Shown: positions 43,200 to 52,646 of the stretch, in pieces
Numbering within the stretch: position 1 is the stretch's first letter
Layout: the number at the start of each line of letters is the position of its first letter
NCBI GenBank assembly: GCA_050480705.1
Contig: JBJHAX010000001.1
Location: forward strand, 1-64,000
DNA: 64,000 bases
Direction: 5' to 3'
Source: JBJHAX01 sp050480705
GTDB lineage: Bacteria > Actinomycetota > Nitriliruptoria > Nitriliruptorales > Nitriliruptoraceae
Position numbers and translations under genes: made by a program
Notes under the pieces: generated by a model
Seen by the model: only the letters and a program-made list of their open reading frames with translations
The model's database searches: none
What the model was told of the DNA's origin: nothing

Positions 43200-44050
43200 G
43201 CGTGCTGGTCGACGGTGTGGTGACCGGTGCGCAACTCGCCGTGCTCGCGCTGGGTTTCACATTGATGTTCGGTGTGGCCGGCATCGTGCATCTCGCATAC
43301 GGCCAGCTCGTCGTCGTCGCTGCGTTGGTCGCGTCGCTCGCCGCCGCGTGGGGGGCGCCGATGGCGCTCGCTGCCGCCGCGGGGGTGGCGGGCGCAGGGG
43401 CGCTGGCGTGGCTGCTCGACGTCACTGTGCTGCCGGCAGTTCACCGGCGCGACGGCGAAGCGCGCGTCCTGCTCGGCCTTCTCGTGACACTTGCGGTCGC
43501 GTTCGTCATCGACGGGCTGGTCGTCTGGTGGCGCCCGTACACGGTGCTCAGCCTGCCTGTCGGAGGAAGCGTCGACGTCGCCGGCGTCACCGTGCGCACC
43601 GGCAGCCTGGCGGGCGCCGCCCTCGCACTCGTCGCGCTGGCGCTTGTCGGTGTGGCGCTGCGCTTCACCGACACAGGACGTCGCCTGCGCGCGGTCGGCC
43701 AGGACGAGGTGGGTGCCCGCCTTGTCGGTGTCGACCCTCGAGCGAGCCGGCACGTCGCGGTCGTGCTGGGCGGTCTGCTCGCCGGTGTCGTCGCCGTCAC
43801 GCGTGGACTTGCGACATCCGTCGGTGCCGCCGACGGTTTCGAACTCACCGTGCTTGCGCTCGTCGTGGCGGTTGTCGGAGGTCTCGGAAGTGTCGGTGGG
43901 GCGCTCGCCGCAGGGTTGTTGCTCGGGTTGGTCCATGCAGCGGCAACCCAGCACCTGGGCGCGGTGTACACCACCCTTGCAATGCTGGCGATCGCGGTCG
44001 TCGCGGTCGTTGCTCGCCGTGGCGGACTCATGGAGACCGAACCACGATGA
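43196..44050 (+). CDS. ABC permease, LivH-type
   Basis: A 284-residue membrane protein with about eight helices. LVDGVVTGAQLAVLALGFTLMFGVAGIVHLAYGQLVVV is the LivH opening. GRRLRAVGQDEVGARLVGVDPRASRHVAVVLGGLLAGVVAV is the cytoplasmic coupling loop. GGLGSVGGALAAGLLLGLVHA closes the family pattern. It pairs with LivM to form the channel. It overlaps both neighbours by four bases. Confidence 0.92.
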   Translation: MSVLVDGVVTGAQLAVLALGFTLMFGVAGIVHLAYGQLVVVAALVASLAAAWGAPMALAAAAGVAGAGALAWLLDVTVLPAVHRRDGEARVLLGLLVTLAVAFVIDGLVVWWRPYTVLSLPVGGSVDVAGVTVRTGSLAGAALALVALALVGVALRFTDTGRRLRAVGQDEVGARLVGVDPRASRHVAVVLGGLLAGVVAVTRGLATSVGAADGFELTVLALVVAVVGGLGSVGGALAAGLLLGLVHAAATQHLGAVYTTLAMLAIAVVAVVARRGGLMETEPR

Positions 44051-45018
44051 GTCAGACGACACCGACATCCGGGCGGGTCCGGGACGGCTGGGGGCGCATC
44101 ATCGCCGTGGTGTCGGTTGCTGGCGGCCTCGCACCGTTCCCAGCGCACAGTCGCCACCTGGCAGGTGTCCTGGCATTGGCGCTGGTGTTCGCGGTGTACG
44201 CGGTGGCCTGGAATCTGCTGTTCGGCATGTCGGGACAGTTGCTGCTGTGCGTCGGCGCTCTTGCCGGCGTCGCGGCGTACGGCTGCGCCATCCTCGCCGA
44301 CGACCGGGGATGGCCGCTCGGCCTAGCTGTCGCCGTCGGGATCGTGGCCGCTGCTGGCGCCGGAGCCGGACTCGCCTGGCTCGCTGTCGTCCGTCGGCTC
44401 GGAGTACTGCTCGTCGGTGTGGTCACGCTGGTCGCCTCGCTGGCGTTCGCGAACGTGCTGCTCGCTGCCCGTGCACACACCGGCGGTGAAACCGGCCGGG
44501 TCGTGGGCACAGCGTCGGCCACGGTGCTCGCACATCCGGTCGGGGCGCACCTGGCCTTGACGGTGGTGTTGGCGGTTGCACTCATCGTGTATCGCCTCGT
44601 CGCGATCTCGCGCCTGGGAACCGCAGCGCGGGCTGTGCGTGACGACCCGGTCGCCGCCGCCCTGGCCGGCGTCGACGTCGTTCGCACCAATGTCGCCGTC
44701 GCCGCGCTGGCCGCGGCGCTGATCGGTCTGGCCGGTGCGTTGCATGGGCTCCAGGAAGGCTTCGTCTCGCCCGGCACGTTCGCGTTCGGCCATGTGGACG
44801 TGCGCGTGCTCGTGATCGTGATGATCGGCGGCCTCGGCACGACGCTCGGTCCGGTCGTCGGCGCGGCGGCGGTCACGATCCTCGACGAGTTGTTGCGGCC
44901 GCTCGGACAGCTCCGGTTGGTCGTGTACGGAGCCGTGCTGCTCGTTGCGTTCCTTGGCGTGCGCGACGCTGTCGCCGTGCGGATCGCGGCGTGGACGCGC
45001 TCGGCCCGACGTCGTTGA
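44047..45018 (+). CDS. ABC permease, LivM-type
   Basis: A 323-residue membrane protein. LALVFAVYAVAWNLLFGMSGQLLLCVGALAGVAAYG is the LivM start. RAVRDDPVAAALAGVDVVRTNVAVAALAAALIGLAGALHG is the EAA-like loop, and GGLGTTLGPVVGAAAVTILDELLRPLGQ the ending. The ATG at 44047 overlaps the LivH stop (ATGA). The 280 bases after it contain the glycine riboswitch. Confidence 0.92.
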   Translation: MSQTTPTSGRVRDGWGRIIAVVSVAGGLAPFPAHSRHLAGVLALALVFAVYAVAWNLLFGMSGQLLLCVGALAGVAAYGCAILADDRGWPLGLAVAVGIVAAAGAGAGLAWLAVVRRLGVLLVGVVTLVASLAFANVLLAARAHTGGETGRVVGTASATVLAHPVGAHLALTVVLAVALIVYRLVAISRLGTAARAVRDDPVAAALAGVDVVRTNVAVAALAAALIGLAGALHGLQEGFVSPGTFAFGHVDVRVLVIVMIGGLGTTLGPVVGAAAVTILDELLRPLGQLRLVVYGAVLLVAFLGVRDAVAVRIAAWTRSARRR

Positions 45019-45074
45019 CGCCGCCGCGGCTGCGGCTTACCGTCGCCGGACAACCACATACGGCCGTGAACCCC

Positions 45075-45249
45075 GGTCGGGAGAGCGCCGGCAGCAGACC
45101 GGCCGCCGAAGGAGCAATCACTCCCCGAATCTCTCAGGCCCCCCAACCGACCGGATCAGGCCACTCTGGAGAGCAGACGGCGATGCCGTCTCACCGATGG
45201 TGCAAGCCGCGCGGTGCGCGGCGAACCTCTCAGGTCCCGCAACAGAGTG
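45075..45249 (+). promoter_or_regulatory. Tandem glycine riboswitch
   Basis: Two glycine aptamers lie in tandem. Aptamer 1 (45075-45152) runs from GGTCGGGAGAGC through GCCGAAGGAGCAA to CTCTCAGGC and CCGACC. Aptamer 2 (45162-45249) runs from CACTCTGGAGAGC through ACCGATGGTGCAAG to CCTCTCAGGTCCC and CAGAGTG. These are the conserved gcvT-motif boxes, with P1 stems closed in both. They are joined by a short linker, the usual cooperative form. Glycine binding should switch on gcvP-gcvT. Confidence 0.95.
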
Positions 45250-45280
45250 GGGAGGCGACCGACCTGCCGGAAGACGGCGG

Positions 45281-45294
45281 GCAAGGAGCCTTGC
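45281..45294 (+). promoter_or_regulatory. RBS-sequestering hairpin, likely riboswitch expression platform
   Basis: GCAAG and CTTGC form a hairpin around GAGC and cover the gcvP ribosome site AAGGAG (45283-45288), two bases before GTG. It fits a translational off-state released when glycine binds. Confidence 0.55.
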
Positions 45295-45295
45295 G

Positions 45296-48166
45296 GTGAC
45301 CGCGAATTTCGCTGACCGTCACATCGGCCCTCGAGGGGCCGAGATCGACCGGATGCTCGACGCTGTGGGCGCGACGAGCCTCGAGGATCTCATCGACCGG
45401 GCCGTGCCTGCATCCATCCGCGACGCCGCGCAACCGGACCTGCCGCCTGCTCTCGGCGAGGGCGAGGCGCTCGACGCGCTGCGCGGCCATGCCGCGCGCA
45501 ACGTCGCACGGGTCCAGATGATCGGGCTGGGCTATCACGACACCATCACCCCGGCCGTGCTGCGCCGCAACGTGCTCGAATCGCCCGCCTGGTACACGGC
45601 GTACACGCCTTACCAGCCCGAGATCAGCCAGGGCCGCCTCGAGGCTCTGCTGGTCTTTCAGACGATGGTGGGCGACCTCACCGGGCTCCCTGTCGCCAAC
45701 GCCTCCATGCTCGACGAAGCCACCGCGGTGGCCGAAGCAGCGACGTTGATGCACCGCGCGACGCGTGGCCGTTCCGATTGCCTGGTTGTCGACCCCGACG
45801 TGCTCCCTCAGACGTTGGCGGTGCTCGCGACGCGGTGTGCACCCCTGGGCATCGACGTCGTCGTCGCCGACGATCTGCACGCCACTGGCCTGCCCGAGGG
45901 CGAACTCTTCGGTCTGATCCTGCAGGCTCCCGGTGCGTCGGGGGCCGTACGTGACCATCGCGGCCTGATCGAACAGGCCCACGAGCGCGGCGCGATGGTG
46001 ACCGTCGCCTGTGACCTGTTGGCGCTGTCGTTGCTGGCACCCCCCGGCGATATCGGCGCTGACGTCGCCGCGGGCAGCACCCAGCGGTTCGGCGTGCCCC
46101 TCGGCTACGGCGGCCCGCACGCTGGCTTCCTCGCGGTGCGCGAAGGGCTGGAGCGCAGCCTTCCCGGCCGGCTCGTCGGTGTATCCGTCGACGCCGACGG
46201 ACGGCCCGCCTACCGCCTCGCCCTGCAGACACGCGAGCAGCACATCCGCCGTGAGCGGGCCACGTCCAACATCTGCACCGCCCAGGTGCTGCTCGCCGTC
46301 ATGGCAGCGATGTACGCCGTGTGGCACGGCCCGGACGGCCTCGAGCACATCGCCGGACGTGTGCACGCGCGCGCCCGTGCGCTTGCGGACGCGCTGCGGT
46401 CGGGCGGCGTCGAGGTCGTCCATGCGACCTTCTTCGACACCGTGCTCGCCCGGGTGCCCGCCCAGGCCGAGCAGATCGTCGCCGAGGCCGAGGCTCGTGG
46501 CATCAACCTCGGTCTGGTCGACGCCGACCACGTGCGGATCGCCTGCGACGAGACCACACGCCCCGAACACCTGGAGACCGTCGCCGCTGCGTTCGGCGTC
46601 CAACCGCCCGCTGGCGGCGACGAGGAGACGCTGACCGGCGACGAGCTGGACACCGAACTCCTTGACGGGTGCCGTCGACGCTCGAGCGTGCTGACCCACC
46701 CGACGTTCCACGCGCACCGCTCCGAGACGTCGATGATGCGCTACCTGCGTCGGCTCGCTGACAAGGACTACGGCCTGGACCGCGGCATGATCCCTCTGGG
46801 GTCCTGCACGATGAAACTCAACGCGGCAGTGGAACTCGAGCCGATCAGCTGGCCGGCGTTCGCCGGCATACATCCGTTCGCACCCGCCGAGCAGGCCCAG
46901 GGCACAGTCACCTTGATCGGTGAACTCGAGACGATGCTCGCCGAGATGACCGGATATGCGGCAGTCAGCGTGCAGCCCAACGCCGGTTCGCAGGGAGAAC
47001 TCGCCGGGCTGCTCGCAATCGCCGCCTACCACGCCTCGAGGGGTGACACGACCCGCACCGTGTGCCTCATCCCGTCGTCGGCGCACGGCACCAACGCCGC
47101 GAGCGCGGTGATGGCGGGCATGAGGGTCGTGGTGGTCGACGCCGCTGATGACGGCACGGTGTCGCTCGAGGACCTCGCGGCCAAACTCGCCGCGAACGAC
47201 GGGACGGTCGCGGCGATCATGGTGACCTACCCCTCGACCCACGGTGTGTACGAGGAGAGCATCGGTGAGGTGTGCCGGATGGTGCACGACGCCGGCGGTC
47301 AGGTCTACATCGATGGCGCGAACCTCAACGCCCTGCTGGGAGTCGCTTCACCTGGCAGGTTCGGCGGCGACGTGTCGCATCTGAATCTCCACAAGACCTT
47401 CTGCATTCCGCACGGTGGCGGGGGTCCCGGCGTCGGGCCGATCGCGGTCGCCGAGCACCTCGTCGAGTTCCTGCCGACCCACCCGATGCACCCCGATCCG
47501 TCACGACGCCACGGAGCGGTCGGACCGGTCTCGGCTGCGCCGTACGGCTCTGCGTCGATCCTCCCGATCGCCTGGGCGTACGTGCGGATGATGGGTGCCG
47601 CTGGGCTCACCCGTGCGACCCAGACCGCCGTGCTCACGGCCAATTACGTTGCGGCGCGACTCGGTGAGCGTTTCCCGGTGCTGTACCGCGGCGACGGCGG
47701 CTTCGTCGCGCACGAGTGCATCCTCGACATCCGTGGGCTGCAGCGGGACGCCGGCATCGACGCCGAGGACGTCGCCAAGCGGCTCATCGACTACGGGTTC
47801 CACGCGCCGACACTGTCGTTTCCGGTCGCCGGAACGTTGATGGTCGAGCCGACCGAGAGCGAGGACCTCGCCGAACTCGACCGATTCTGCGACGCCATGC
47901 TTGCGATCGCCGACGAGATCGACATGGTGCGTGCACAGCGCTGGCCCGCCGACGACAATCCGCTCGTCAACGCGCCGCATCCGGCTGCGGCGGTCACCGA
48001 CGACTGGCAGCATCCCTACGACCGTGCGACCGCCGTTTTCCCGACGGCGCACACCCGCGCCCACAAGTTCTTCCCGCCGGTGTCTCGGATCGACGGGGCT
48101 CGCGGCGACCGCAACCTCGTGTGCGCCTGCCCGCCTCCGGAAGCTTTCGAGGAGCTCGCATCGTGA
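45296..48166 (+). CDS. gcvP: Glycine dehydrogenase (decarboxylating), single-chain P protein
   Basis: A 956-residue PLP enzyme, the decarboxylating part of the glycine cleavage system. The N-terminal catalytically dead half (FADRHIGPRGAEIDRML; MIGLGYHDTITPAVLRRNVLESPAWYTAYTPYQPEISQGRLEAL) and the active C-terminal half are fused. The PLP Lys is Lys700 in HLNLHKTFCIPHGGGGPGVGP. The length is usual for this single-chain form. The GTG at 45296 is preceded by AAGGAG and the riboswitch. It overlaps gcvT by GTGA. Confidence 0.96.
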   Translation: MTANFADRHIGPRGAEIDRMLDAVGATSLEDLIDRAVPASIRDAAQPDLPPALGEGEALDALRGHAARNVARVQMIGLGYHDTITPAVLRRNVLESPAWYTAYTPYQPEISQGRLEALLVFQTMVGDLTGLPVANASMLDEATAVAEAATLMHRATRGRSDCLVVDPDVLPQTLAVLATRCAPLGIDVVVADDLHATGLPEGELFGLILQAPGASGAVRDHRGLIEQAHERGAMVTVACDLLALSLLAPPGDIGADVAAGSTQRFGVPLGYGGPHAGFLAVREGLERSLPGRLVGVSVDADGRPAYRLALQTREQHIRRERATSNICTAQVLLAVMAAMYAVWHGPDGLEHIAGRVHARARALADALRSGGVEVVHATFFDTVLARVPAQAEQIVAEAEARGINLGLVDADHVRIACDETTRPEHLETVAAAFGVQPPAGGDEETLTGDELDTELLDGCRRRSSVLTHPTFHAHRSETSMMRYLRRLADKDYGLDRGMIPLGSCTMKLNAAVELEPISWPAFAGIHPFAPAEQAQGTVTLIGELETMLAEMTGYAAVSVQPNAGSQGELAGLLAIAAYHASRGDTTRTVCLIPSSAHGTNAASAVMAGMRVVVVDAADDGTVSLEDLAAKLAANDGTVAAIMVTYPSTHGVYEESIGEVCRMVHDAGGQVYIDGANLNALLGVASPGRFGGDVSHLNLHKTFCIPHGGGGPGVGPIAVAEHLVEFLPTHPMHPDPSRRHGAVGPVSAAPYGSASILPIAWAYVRMMGAAGLTRATQTAVLTANYVAARLGERFPVLYRGDGGFVAHECILDIRGLQRDAGIDAEDVAKRLIDYGFHAPTLSFPVAGTLMVEPTESEDLAELDRFCDAMLAIADEIDMVRAQRWPADDNPLVNAPHPAAAVTDDWQHPYDRATAVFPTAHTRAHKFFPPVSRIDGARGDRNLVCACPPPEAFEELAS

Positions 48167-49299
48167 CTACCGGCAACACTCCCGGCATCACCGCGCGCGA
48201 CAATGAGGCGCTGCGACGGACCGCGCTGCATGGCGTCCACGTCGCCGCAGGTGCGACGATGACGTCGTTCGCCGGATGGTCCATGCCGGTGCGCTACGGC
48301 AGCGACCTGGCCGAACACCGCGCGGTGCGCCAACGAGCCGGGCTGTTCGACCTCGGCCACATGGGCCAGGTCGACGTCACGGGCCCGGAAGCGGCAGCGG
48401 CGCTCGACTACGCGCTCGTCAGCCATCTGTCGGCGGTCGCGGTCGGTCGTGCGCGCTACACGATGCTGTGTGCCCCCGAAGGTGGCGTGCTCGACGATCT
48501 CGTCGTCTACCGGCGCGATGACACGCGATTCCTGGTTGTCGCCAACGCCGCGAACACCGCGCGTGTCGTCGCCGAACTCGAGGACCGGTGCGCTGACTTC
48601 GATGTCGCCATCGACGAAGTCACCTCCGCGAGCGCACTCGTGGCGATCCAGGGGCCGATCGCCGTCGAGGTCCTGCGTCGCCTCGGGGTGGCTGACGCCG
48701 CTGATGTGGCTGTCTACGCCGGACGCGACGTGTGGATCGGCGGTGTGCCCGTGTGGCTCGCCCGCACCGGCTACACCGGCGAGGACGGCTTCGAGTTGTT
48801 CGTCGCCGCTGAGGCAGCCGAGCTGCTCTGGGAGGCGCTTGCCGTCACCGGCGCCGACGATGGCGTCGTCGCGTGCGGCCTCGCCTGCCGTGACACGCTG
48901 CGGCTGGAGGCGGGCATGCCGCTGTACGGGCACGAACTCACCGAGGACCGTGACCCGTTCGCCGCCGGTCTCGGACGTGTCGTCGCGTTCGACAAGGGAG
49001 CGTTCGTCGGCCGGGACGCACTCAGACAAGCAGCGGATGCACCGGCCGCGCAACGACGGGTCGGGCTACGTGGGCAGGGACGTCGGGCACCGCGCGCTGG
49101 CAACGAGGTGATCGCCGGCGACGACGGACCCGTGGGGACGGTGACCAGCGGGGCGCTGTCGCCGACGCTGGGTGTGCCGATCGCGATGGCATACGTGCGC
49201 TCCGAAGTCGCCGAGGTCGGTCGCCGGTTCGCGGTCGACGTGCGCGGCACGCCGGTCGACGTCGAGGTGGTCACGCTGCCGTTCCTGTCGCGACGATGA
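48163..49299 (+). CDS. gcvT: Glycine cleavage T protein, aminomethyltransferase
   Basis: A 378-residue folate-dependent aminomethyltransferase. TSFAGWSMPVRYGSDLAEHRAVRQRAGLFDLGHMGQVDVTGP is the family start with the folate region. RTGYTGEDGFELF and ACGLACRDTLRLEAGMPLYGHEL are the other conserved blocks, the last with the catalytic Asp. GTG at 48163. The gene for the H protein, the lipoyl carrier, is not in this window. Confidence 0.95.
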   Translation: MTTGNTPGITARDNEALRRTALHGVHVAAGATMTSFAGWSMPVRYGSDLAEHRAVRQRAGLFDLGHMGQVDVTGPEAAAALDYALVSHLSAVAVGRARYTMLCAPEGGVLDDLVVYRRDDTRFLVVANAANTARVVAELEDRCADFDVAIDEVTSASALVAIQGPIAVEVLRRLGVADAADVAVYAGRDVWIGGVPVWLARTGYTGEDGFELFVAAEAAELLWEALAVTGADDGVVACGLACRDTLRLEAGMPLYGHELTEDRDPFAAGLGRVVAFDKGAFVGRDALRQAADAPAAQRRVGLRGQGRRAPRAGNEVIAGDDGPVGTVTSGALSPTLGVPIAMAYVRSEVAEVGRRFAVDVRGTPVDVEVVTLPFLSRR

Positions 49300-49515
49300 T
49301 CGGCTCGCAGATGTTCCCGCCAGCTTGTGCGGCAGGCATGACGCGGCCGTCCGGACGGCATGCCCGCCGAGCCCTCTGGGCGACGCGCACCGTCGAGATC
49401 ATTAGGATCGAGCAGCACCGGCCAGCCCGATCGTCACCGACCACAGGGTCGGCAGCCCGCGTCGGCCGTGGCGGAACGGCGCTGCGCCGGTCGGGACCTC
49501 GGAAAAGGACACGAC

Positions 49516-49950
49516 GTGGCGAGCGTCTTCACACGCATCATCGACGGTGAGCTGCCCGGCCGCTTCGTGTGGCGCGACGACACGGCGGTGGCGTTCCTGT
49601 CCATCAACCCGATCACGGTCGGTCACACACTGGTGGTGCCGCGCATCGAGGTCGATCACTGGCTCGACCTCGACCCGGATACGTGGGCCCACTGCGCCCA
49701 GGTCGCACAGCGCATCGGTACTGGCATCCAGCGTGCGTTCTCGCCCGCCCGCGTCGGTCAGATGGTCGCCGGTTTCGAGGTGCCCCATGTGCACCTGCAC
49801 GTGCTCGCGATCGACTCGATGGCGGATATGAGTTTCGATCACGCCGACCCGGACCCGGACCCGGCGGTGATGGACGACGCCGCTCGGCGCCTTCGGACAG
49901 CACTGGTCGAACAGGGTGACGCCGGACAGGTCGGCCCGGTCGACGCCTGA
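49516..49950 (+). CDS. HIT-family nucleotide hydrolase
   Basis: A 144-residue HIT protein. VFTRIIDGELPGRFVWRDDTAVAFLSINPITVGHTLVVPR is the classic start, and the histidine triad is HVHLHVL (His near 97-101). Family members hydrolyse nucleoside phosphoramidates or dinucleoside polyphosphates. AAGGA upstream (49504-49508) supports the GTG at 49516. The 216 bases before it show no gene. It converges with the CAP-domain gene. Confidence 0.9.
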   Translation: MASVFTRIIDGELPGRFVWRDDTAVAFLSINPITVGHTLVVPRIEVDHWLDLDPDTWAHCAQVAQRIGTGIQRAFSPARVGQMVAGFEVPHVHLHVLAIDSMADMSFDHADPDPDPAVMDDAARRLRTALVEQGDAGQVGPVDA

Positions 49951-49981
49951 GGGTGGTGGGCAGAGCGTGCTGCGGGCTGCG

Positions 49982-50872
49982 TCATGTCGGCGCGGACGTG
50001 TCCTGCTCGCCGACGTCGCCTACGTGGTCGACGACGGCGCTGCGCCTCATCAGTGCGTCGATCGGATGCGGCAGATGCGTGCTCGTGCCGCGCCGGCCAC
50101 GGATCTCGTGCAGCAGCGACGCGACGCTGCCGTCGTCATCGAGGTCGACGAGGACGAACCGGTCGAGGAGCCTGGCAACCGGATGCCATGCCGCGACACC
50201 GAACGCCTCAGTGGGTGTGTCAGGCGAATCGACCTGCGAGGTACTGACCGCGATGAGCAGGTCGAGCGCCGACTGCTGTGCACCAGTGGGAGGCGGGGTC
50301 GCGACGTCGTTGCCCGTCGCGTCGCCGGGCGCAGTGGCGTCAGAGGCGGGCGGGTCGGCGTTGTCGTCGACAGGCGCGGGACCGACGCCCGGCTGTGGTG
50401 CGGCGTTGCGGCCACGGAAGTTCTGAGTGACCCACATCAGCTCGCCGACGACTTCCACCCCGACACCGACCTCGTCGAACGACGCATCGAGGATGTTGTC
50501 GCGATGCCGCGGCGAGGCCATGAACTCGGCGTGCACGATGCCGACGGCTTCACCGATGCGTGACGGGTCGTCGATGCCTTGCGCGCGTGCGACGTTCTCG
50601 CCGACGTACGCCCAGCAGCAGATCTGGCGGCTGTAGTTCGGGTTGTGCCCCAGCGTGTCGCGGCGCGCCATGCGCACCGACCAGCTGTAGGCGACGCCTC
50701 GGATGTCGCTCGCGACACGCAGCGGTGGCAGGTCGCGTGCGGTTCGCTCCTGGTTGAGCAACTGCACGAGCTGCTGTTCCGCCGAGGTGTCCCGGGCGGC
50801 GTGCGCAACCGTGGGCACGCCGAGGATCGCCGCGACGAGCGCGGCGACGACGACGAAACGGATCGGCCGCAT
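49982..50872 (-). CDS. Secreted CAP-domain (SCP/PR1-like) protein with extended C-terminus
   Basis: A 296-residue protein. A signal peptide (VVVAALVAAILGVPTVAHA) precedes a CAP domain (~30-155): LVQLLNQERTARDLPPL, MARRDTLGHNP, CWAYVGENVARAQ, HAEFMASPRHRDNILDASFDEVGVGV. Both CAP histidines are visible. After it comes an Asp/Pro/Ala-rich linker and a ~110-residue tail of unknown fold. Bacterial CAP proteins of this type are common in spores and envelopes; activity is mostly unknown. The ATG at 50872 is the start that gives the signal peptide. Confidence 0.85.
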   Translation of the reverse strand: MRPIRFVVVAALVAAILGVPTVAHAARDTSAEQQLVQLLNQERTARDLPPLRVASDIRGVAYSWSVRMARRDTLGHNPNYSRQICCWAYVGENVARAQGIDDPSRIGEAVGIVHAEFMASPRHRDNILDASFDEVGVGVEVVGELMWVTQNFRGRNAAPQPGVGPAPVDDNADPPASDATAPGDATGNDVATPPPTGAQQSALDLLIAVSTSQVDSPDTPTEAFGVAAWHPVARLLDRFVLVDLDDDGSVASLLHEIRGRRGTSTHLPHPIDALMRRSAVVDHVGDVGEQDTSAPT

Positions 50873-50992
50873 GTCGCTGTGGGTGCCTGGGTCCGTGGCT
50901 CGGGAGACAACGCTTCGGAACGCTACCGTGGGAGGCGTTGGACGGAGCGTCAGCGCACACCGCTGACGCGCTGCACTGACGAGGTGGCGGCA

Positions 50993-51616
50993 GTGTCCGA
51001 GTTCGCACTCAACCTGTGGACGGCCCTTGCCATCCTTTCTGCGGTCGTGCTCGTCGCTGACCTTGCCGAACGGGGCCTTCAACAGGTGCCCCTCGACGTC
51101 GGTGGCCGCACCGAATCGGAGCCGGGGTTGGCGACCGACGATCCAGACGCCGCGGACGCTCCCGCCGGATCGACCGGCGGCGCCGCCGACGCAGCGGATG
51201 ATTCCGAAACGCTGCTCGGGCAGCTCACCGTGTACTGCGAGGCGCACCGTGACGCGATCGAACGCGTCGACGACCTCGGACTCGATCCCGCCGCAACCGC
51301 CGAGGATGCGGTCGATGCCACCCTCGAGGCGCTCGCGTTCGTCACCGGACATGTCGCCGACGTCGTTCGTGCGTCGGTGACGGGCGATCTCGATCCGCGC
51401 ATCGGATCGCTCGTCGACGCCGCCACCACACTCCACGACGAGACGCAGCGCGTGCTCGACGACGGCGGGAGAGACACACGCCGGGCGTTCCTGCTCGCCC
51501 AGTTCGACGACGCGAGCTACCTGCAGCCGCTCGTCGATGACGACAGCCTGCTGGTTGCTGCGCTGGACCAGGATGCGTGCGCCGAGCTTCCTCTGCCGAT
51601 CCCGGGACACCGGTGA
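50993..51616 (+). CDS. Small membrane-anchored helical protein, unknown
   Basis: A 207-residue protein. A membrane helix near the N-terminus (FALNLWTALAILSAVVLVADLAERG) is followed by an acidic linker and a helical domain (ETLLGQLTVYCEAHRDAIERVDDLGLD...). No family is recognised. GAGGTGG at 50981-50987 supports the GTG at 50993; GTG 50984 is an alternative. It overlaps the PfkB kinase gene by GTGA. Confidence 0.65.
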   Translation: MSEFALNLWTALAILSAVVLVADLAERGLQQVPLDVGGRTESEPGLATDDPDAADAPAGSTGGAADAADDSETLLGQLTVYCEAHRDAIERVDDLGLDPAATAEDAVDATLEALAFVTGHVADVVRASVTGDLDPRIGSLVDAATTLHDETQRVLDDGGRDTRRAFLLAQFDDASYLQPLVDDDSLLVAALDQDACAELPLPIPGHR

Positions 51617-52497
51617 CCCGGACGGTTCTCGTCGTTGGCGACGTCATCGACACCATCGAGGTGCATCCTTTGACGCATGCGCCGCGGGGTGGCGCGATGC
51701 CCGCCAGCGTCGACGTCAGCGCGGGCGGCTCCGGGCTACTTCAGGCGCTGTGGCTCGCAGAAGCGGGAGCACGAACGCGCCTGGTCGGGCGGGTCGCCGC
51801 GGACGACCATCAACGGCACACCGATGCGTTGCGCGCGGCCGGTGTCGATGCGCGCCTGGCCGCTGACCCCTCGGCATCCACGGGTCGGATCGTGCGGATC
51901 GCTGCTCGATCTGGGACGACCATCTACCAGGATCGAGGTGCGAACGCCGCGATCGTCGACAACGACCTGCCGACGTCGGTGCTCGACGACGTAAGTCTCG
52001 TCCACGTGTGCGGCGACAGCCTGGTCGAACCGGCGGTCCGGCGCGTCGTCGTCGGGTTGGTTCGGCACGCGCGCAGCATCGGCGCAGCGGTGTCGTTCGA
52101 CCCTCGCTCACTGGCTGCGATCGAGGGGGTGGGCGCACAGCGGATGCTCGCCGACCTCGGCGCGCTCACCATCCTGCTGCCGGATCTCGACGAGGGCAGG
52201 CTGCTCACCTCGCGTGACGCCCCTGCGGCAGTCGCCGAGGAATTGACGCGTCACGCCGAGATCGTCGCGCTCAAGCTGGGGGCACGTGGCGTGTTGATTG
52301 CGACCCGCGGAGCCCCGCCGCGTCACGTCGAGGCGCACCCTGGCGATGTGGTGGACACGGGCGGCGCAGGCGATGCGTTCGCGGGCACGTTTCTGCGTGC
52401 ATGGCTCGAAGGCGTCGGCGCGTTCGAGGCGGCGCGCGCCGCGGTCCGCGCTGCCGCGTGGGCAATCGGCATCCACGGGGCGCGGCCGGACGGGTGA
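51613..52497 (+). CDS. PfkB-family carbohydrate/nucleoside kinase
   Basis: A 294-residue ribokinase-fold enzyme. The first PfkB region is SVDVSAGGSGLLQALWLAEAGARTRLVGRV, giving substrate and lid contacts. The second is VVDTGGAGDAFAGTFLRAWLEG, with the GAGD anion hole and catalytic Asp. SFDPRS and ILLPDLDEGRLL are further family blocks. The substrate cannot be told; sugar, fructose 1-phosphate or pseudouridine kinases are candidates. Coupled to the upstream membrane protein. Confidence 0.88.
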   Translation: MTRTVLVVGDVIDTIEVHPLTHAPRGGAMPASVDVSAGGSGLLQALWLAEAGARTRLVGRVAADDHQRHTDALRAAGVDARLAADPSASTGRIVRIAARSGTTIYQDRGANAAIVDNDLPTSVLDDVSLVHVCGDSLVEPAVRRVVVGLVRHARSIGAAVSFDPRSLAAIEGVGAQRMLADLGALTILLPDLDEGRLLTSRDAPAAVAEELTRHAEIVALKLGARGVLIATRGAPPRHVEAHPGDVVDTGGAGDAFAGTFLRAWLEGVGAFEAARAAVRAAAWAIGIHGARPDG

Positions 52498-52646
52498 GGA
52501 CACAGGCAGCGCCGGGCCAGCACACATACTGGCCCGCACGCATGAAGGCAGCTTGCCGCATCCGTTCGCGCGGACATCGGGGGACAGCACCGCCGATGGC
52601 GACGTCGAACTGCCGCAGTGGCGGGTGTCAACGAGACAGCTCGCGG

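Noticed and set aside
45015..45042. A strong promoter for the gcv operon before the riboswitch
   Set aside because: TTGACG is present but only a poor -10 follows at usual spacing, so the promoter is left uncalled.
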